A DNA stretch of 64,000 bases from Calliphora vicina (Eukaryota; Arthropoda; Insecta; Diptera; Calliphoridae). The position numbers were made by a program, and so were the translations under genes. The notes beneath the pieces were generated by a model. The model saw only the letters and a program-made list of their open reading frames with translations, was not told where the DNA came from and did not search any database. The stretch spans positions 99,257,302 to 99,321,301 of the forward strand of contig NC_088783.1 in assembly GCF_958450345.1 (NCBI RefSeq). The letters are read 5' to 3'. Numbering within the stretch: position 1 is the first letter of the stretch; each line of letters opens with the position of its first letter. Positions 59,095 to 64,000 of this stretch are shown piece after piece.

Positions 59095-59763
59095 ATGCTA
59101 GACGGTAACTAGCTTTCTTACTTGCATCCCGTTTTCATATCCGACCTCAAGCAGTATTTCCACATTTCGCCAAATAATAACTTTTCGTTCCATATGCAAA
59201 TTAATGCCGTGACTAATCATGAAATCAGCACCAATGATTACTTAGTCCACAATATCGATAACAATAAATAGATGATTGACGCTAACATTGACAATGATTA
59301 ATTTTACATTTACTTTAACATAGACACTGGCAGACTCTCCAGTAGCAGTGCGCAGACTTAGCCCGTATAATGGTTCAATCGTATTTTTGACTAAATCGGG
59401 CCTAACGATAGATTGTGATACCCCTGTGTCTATAGTAAAAATATGCTTCGGACCGTTGGCGTACCCACAAGCAGTAAGATTGATATTTTCTGCTATATTA
59501 GGGAAATGGAGATTGTGGGAGCTAGCCCGATTTAGTTAAAAGATGACTCCTGTAATTATTGTTGATTCGACTGCGGTTGTTTCTTGGTGGAGAAACATAT
59601 CAGGTTCGTTTTCTTGGTGCTCGACAGATTCGCTGAATGTGACAGGCTTTATCGCAGTTATAACATTTAACTTTGGCTTAGATAATAATATCCCTGTTTA
59701 TTGTGTCAACGCGAATGAAACGGTTTTTGCAAATATTGATATCAGTGTGGCATAAACCGCATG
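59095..59763 (-). pseudogene. Protease and gag zinc-knuckle remnant
   Basis: Aligned block by block with 13960-14279 and 15000-15500 of the first element, including the ATAACATTTAACTTTGGC segment of the zinc knuckle. Multiple stops. Gag is cut and runs straight into the LTR. Confidence 0.7.
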
Positions 59764-60180
59764 CTTACCTTTTAAAAATGGTTGTTTATTTCCTTTAAAT
59801 AAAACGTATTCATTTAATTGCAAATAAAAGCGATCAGTAGTTTAAAATTTGAAAAAAACTCTTTATTTATTCAAATTTACACAACAATTTAAATAGTCAC
59901 TCTTTTTTAATACACAAACTTATATTACACACTTTATAATGTCCAATAATACACTGGTAATACAGTTGATGTTAACTCTAACAACGCCTATGATAAACTG
60001 ATTGACTGCTTCATGAATTATCTATCTAACGCACAAAACTAGAATGTTCTATTTCTAGAGCTTTTAGCAGCATCAATGTCAATGTTAACCGTTTTAACAT
60101 TTCCAGTTGCCATACTTACAAACAATGTTAATAACTGCATGACTCTGATCCCTCACTGTCTACAGTTACGTTTTAACATT
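59764..60180 (-). repeat. LTR of the second gypsy-type element
   Basis: GTTTATTTCCTTTAAATAAA, then AATTGCAAATAAAAGC and AACTCTTTATTTATTCAAA in the same order as in the LTRs at 12842 and 16595. The rest has diverged; near the end GTTACGTTTTAACAT recurs. Confidence 0.65.
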
Positions 60181-60364
60181 TAATTTTAGGCCATAATTAA
60201 TTTCAGCCAAAGTTTTGGACCGATATGACTGAAATTTGGAATTTAGGAGTTATTCATGAGCACGTAGCTGGTTTTTTTGGTTTTTGTAATAGTGAATATT
60301 TTTAGGGTTGCCATCATATGAAAAAAAGTAAAAAAAACTGAATATCTGGAAAACTAACTGAAAT

Positions 60365-60925
60365 TTTTTTTGGAAATTCGGCACGTTGAAAATACTCAAA
60401 TTGTCTAACAAAATTACGTATAAGCCATTCAGACAAAATCTTTCTTGAAAAAGTCGTTAATTTTCCTTAACGATAAATTTTTACAAAAAGTTTGTATTTT
60501 TAGCCTTAACGAAGCTAAATCTTGTTTTGAAACATTATTTAAATAGATTTCACTGATAATAAAATTGTAAACAGCATAGATTTATTTCTTATTATTTTTT
60601 CACATTAAAAAGTCCGCTATATTTTAAGCTGAGTCTGTCTGAAAGAAAATGATATAAATCAAAACCGAAACGAAAAATAACAAAAAATAAATTCAGAATT
60701 CTTTTATTAACACTTTTCATTAATGAAAAACACGGCAGTGCACGGCCAACATTAGTAAAAGCTTATGCGAAGTTTATATTTATGGAAAAAGTCATTAATT
60801 TGAGGTTAAGTTAGAATTACACGTTTTGTTAACAAAAGCAATAACAAGGCGAATTCATACAAGGTGGTGTCAGTTCTACAAAAACAACAATTGGTCTTAA
60901 CAAATGTCAAAAAACCAAAATTAAA
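60365..60925. repeat. Tandem duplication, 561 bases, copy 1
   Basis: GGAAATTCGGCACGTTGAAA occurs at 60373 and 60934, and all sequence between repeats without a visible difference. No coding. Confidence 0.9.
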
Positions 60926-61486
60926 TTTTTTTTGGAAATTCGGCACGTTGAAAATACTCAAATTGTCTAACAAAATTACGTATAAGCCATTCAGACAAAA
61001 TCTTTCTTGAAAAAGTCGTTAATTTTCCTTAACGATAAATTTTTACAAAAAGTTTGTATTTTTAGCCTTAACGAAGCTAAATCTTGTTTTGAAACATTAT
61101 TTAAATAGATTTCACTGATAATAAAATTGTAAACAGCATAGATTTATTTCTTATTATTTTTTCACATTAAAAAGTCCGCTATATTTTAAGCTGAGTCTGT
61201 CTGAAAGAAAATGATATAAATCAAAACCGAAACGAAAAATAACAAAAAATAAATTCAGAATTCTTTTATTAACACTTTTCATTAATGAAAAACACGGCAG
61301 TGCACGGCCAACATTAGTAAAAGCTTATGCGAAGTTTATATTTATGGAAAAAGTCATTAATTTGAGGTTAAGTTAGAATTACACGTTTTGTTAACAAAAG
61401 CAATAACAAGGCGAATTCATACAAGGTGGTGTCAGTTCTACAAAAACAACAATTGGTCTTAACAAATGTCAAAAAACCAAAATTAA
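60926..61486. repeat. Tandem duplication, 561 bases, copy 2
   Basis: Second unit, directly adjoining; both end in AAACCAAAATTAAAT. Confidence 0.9.
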
Positions 61487-61493
61487 ATATTAA

Positions 61494-62439
61494 CGGCCGT
61501 ATTCATAAAAATTTTAAATAGCATTTTAAGGCATTTTTAAGCAAAATTCCTTAAAATTGTATTCATAAACGTATTTTAGCTTAAAATACCTATTTCAAAT
61601 GTTTTTTTAAATAAACGAATTTTAAAATTGCTTTTTACATTTTATCTTAAAAAAAAGGAATTTTAAAGATAAATGTTTATAAATTTGCAATAATAGACGA
61701 TAATATTGCAATTGCTAAATATAATTTTAACTCCGCTGGGGAATAATTACCATTATAATAATATATGATTTTGTTAGATATTCCTCCGGCAGTGAGCTAC
61801 ATGAGGTTCACAAGTTAATTTTATAGACATTTTTGTAATTTACTATAAACCTGTAACGGAATGTAGTAATTAAATGTGTAAACATCGTGGAGGAAGGTCC
61901 TCACAATCTAATATACTCACTCCGGCATTAAAATTAAGAGTTTTCTCATAGAAAATCATTAGATTTTGTTACAATTTAACAAAATGATAATAAAAATAAA
62001 TTAATAAAATAAAATAGTGATGTTTATTTAATCACAGAATATTCGTCATTCGAATACTTTTAATAATAATTTAAAAAAAATATATAAAAATGTTTGTATA
62101 TTAATACAGTTAGGCTTAATATAAATAGGAACGGTTTTTATTCGCTGATTGTGTAAGTTTAACAACAAGTTTAATCTGTAATTTCAGATTTTATTTACTG
62201 AAAAATAAAATATTACGAGTACTTTATTATTTAATATTCGTTGTTTTGCTGCACTATGATTGAAGTGGCACATAAAAGTTATAGTGTTACCATCACAGAA
62301 TTTAAAAAAATATTAAAATACTGTTTACTTAAAATGCTGATTATGGATACGAATTTATAACAAAGCTATTTTAGGCCTAAAATGTGTTTTAACTAAATTG
62401 TATTTTAAACCTTAATTGATTTTTTTATGAATACGGGGG
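61494..62439. mobile_element. 946-base MITE with TAA duplication
   Basis: Ends CGGCCGTATTCATAAAAATT and TTTTTTATGAATACGGGGG, TAA on both sides (61491-61493, 62440-62442). Subterminal TTTTAAGG/CTTAAAAT motifs. PIF/Harbinger-like by duplication length. The core TATTCATAAA is shared with 5428-5952. Confidence 0.7.
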
Positions 62440-62442
62440 TAA

Positions 62443-63099
62443 ACAAATAAATATTTAAACTTAATATAGTGTAGATAATTGAATAGTGAGGGCTTTACTT
62501 ATTTATGTAAACAATAAATATTTTGTTAATAAGCTTAGAATATGTAGATATTTAAATATAAAAACAAGCTTTGACAATTGTTAGAACCAAAAAGCGAAAA
62601 AAAAGTTAATAGCTGTTTGACTGACTCCAACATGTATAAATTCGCCTTGAGCAATAACGTCCACCAAAATATTTTGTTTTTTGTTAATTATTCACGATTT
62701 CCTTCTATTTGTTTAATAACTGATAAAAGAACGTTTTAATTCATATCAAAATTAAACTTTTTGTACTGCATTTTTAACGTTGCTTGCAAATGTCTACTTC
62801 GACTGCCTATAAATCAGCTGAATTTGTTTTTTACAGAAACCAAATATGCAGTTATTTGCTTTGATTTATGCTTAATCAAACGTCATTAACAAAAACATTA
62901 TAATTGTTAGTTAGCGCAAAAAATTATTTTTGGTCAAGATATTGGGTCAAATTACCTAATGTGCGTTGGTTTATTTCCTTTTAATAAACAGGATACTTTT
63001 GATTGCAATGTACAAGTTAGACTTGCCACCTTTTGAAATTTCCAAAACGGGACACCACTAAATCAGAGAAAAATTCAAACAAATTCGTTTATAATAGAC
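62443..63099. other. Spacer with a short LTR fragment
   Basis: 62964-63006 (GGTTTATTTCC, then GGATACTTTTGATTGCAA) matches the gypsy-family LTR. The rest shows no gene. Confidence 0.5.
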
Positions 63100-64000
63100 T
63101 ATTTTGAAATTTCAAATGGTCGTCGAACTTCCCATACAAAGTAAATAGTTATTATGGAATATGTTGTGAACTATAACTGTGAAAGCCGTAAAACTTCGTA
63201 GAATTTACTTCGGTATCATTAGGCGTATCTTGGCTTAAAATGGGCGTGACATCTAGACCCCTTTGCGCGAAATTATCGTATGTTAAAAAAACCCAATTTT
63301 ACAAATTTTATTAAATTTCTTTGCATTGGCTGGCATCATCAATAGTAAATTTTAAATTCGATACAATAACCGATTTAGTAAATTAAATTTCACATACGAT
63401 AAAATTAACTTAGTAATATTTCCATAAATATAACGAATATCGTTATAATATTTTACTATGTAAAAAATGTAACATACGATAATTTCGCGTAAAGGGTGAA
63501 CTGCTGAACTATCACTTTGAAAGTCTTCGAACTTTATACGAGTCAATTTGTTATCTAACCAAAAATGGGACTGATCGGAATAGGGGGGTGTGGCACCTTC
63601 CATAGAGAGTAAATATTTATTTTGGAATATCTGGAGAACTATAATTGTGGAAGTCTTAAAATGTTGTCCTAATATGTATCACCCTTACTATTCTATATAG
63701 ATTTGGTGAAAATGGCATTGTGTTAGTGTGCGTGGTAAACTTTAAATTTCGAATATCAAAAGAACTATAATCGTAAAAGTATTTAAACTTTTTATGAATC
63801 AATTTTATATCACTATACAGAGTTTGGCTGACAATGAACGGGATTGGATTTTTTGAAAGTAAATATGTAGTTATTTTCAACTATTACTTTGATGAAATTC
63901 ATATTTTCAAATATGAATTTCATATCACGGCATGAAGTTTAACCAAAAACCAAAATATCGGAAGAGGAGGTAAGTCACCTACCACACAAACTAAAATAAA
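63100..64000. repeat. Reiterated Helitron-like interior sequence
   Basis: Units containing CCCATACAAAGTAAATA / CCATAGAGAGTAAATATTTA, then GGAATATxTxGxGAACTATAA and TGGAAGTCTT/GAAAGCCGTAAAACTT, recur at about 63130, 63600 and 63750. 49090-49170 carries the same blocks. The region runs off the window end. No genes. Confidence 0.5.

Larger units (their letters stand above)
58021..60180 (-). mobile_element. Second, older gypsy-type element (fragmentary)
   Basis: Same family as 12842-17185, more decayed. On -: LTR (59764-60180), gag knuckle region, protease, then RT. A MITE-like segment lies between RT and protease at 58561-58990. Unlike the first copy, this one still has part of the RT. No complete gene. 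Confidence 0.75.

Noticed and set aside
1..64000. CRISPR arrays, operons, ribosome binding sites
   Set aside because: The window is animal nuclear DNA; no regularly spaced short repeats and no prokaryotic gene layout.

Overview
This window is nuclear DNA of an insect, almost certainly a higher fly (Brachycera, perhaps a calyptrate). It is strongly AT-rich. The genes are split by 50-65 base introns with GT/AG borders alongside very large repeat-filled ones. Two genes are clear orthologues of known fly and animal genes, and most remaining bases are layered transposable elements (TEs). There are no bacterial features.

Genes: (1) a short terminal exon on + at 6515-6613, ending in a Rab-like CRC tail with its own poly(A) signal. 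(2) RBM25, on -, 7410-10818, nine coding exons, 942 residues, converging on that exon. (3) An unidentified two-exon, 88-residue gene model on -, 24088-24404. (4) small optic lobes (sol, calpain-D), on -, 26973-51409, ten coding exons, 1647 residues, apparently intact although introns 1 and 2 total about 18 kb of repeats. (5) An acylphosphatase on +, 53534-54922, four exons, 123 residues, including a 17-base microexon. Exon phases agree across every junction in models 2, 4 and 5. RBM25 is a splicing factor, SOL is a zinc-finger calpain of neural development, and acylphosphatase is a small cytosolic enzyme; nothing suggests that they work together.

Repeats: 600-6450 holds a decayed LINE, three hAT-type elements, a Harbinger-like MITE, a Helitron and a Tc1 remnant. 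11380-23940 is the densest block: a degenerate tandem repeat, a deleted Ty3/gypsy-type element carrying a 9-base-TSD foldback element in its protease gene, a solo LTR, and a LINE broken by an element that is itself broken by another LINE. Sol intron 2 holds a 2.25-kb tandem duplication, a PIF/Harbinger element and its MITE. Sol intron 1 holds a nearly intact EN-RT-RNase H LINE whose 3' end is a run of AACCT. 51960-64000 holds further hAT, Tc1, LTR, Harbinger-like and Helitron-like material plus a 561-base tandem duplication.

I do not see a new defence or enzymatic system. The most unusual structure is a set of hAT-like MITE families, each built from repeats of its own short palindrome (AACCGGTT, CGGTTAACCG, AAGTCGACTT, TTCGAA). 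One of these palindromes equals the Grainyhead binding site.
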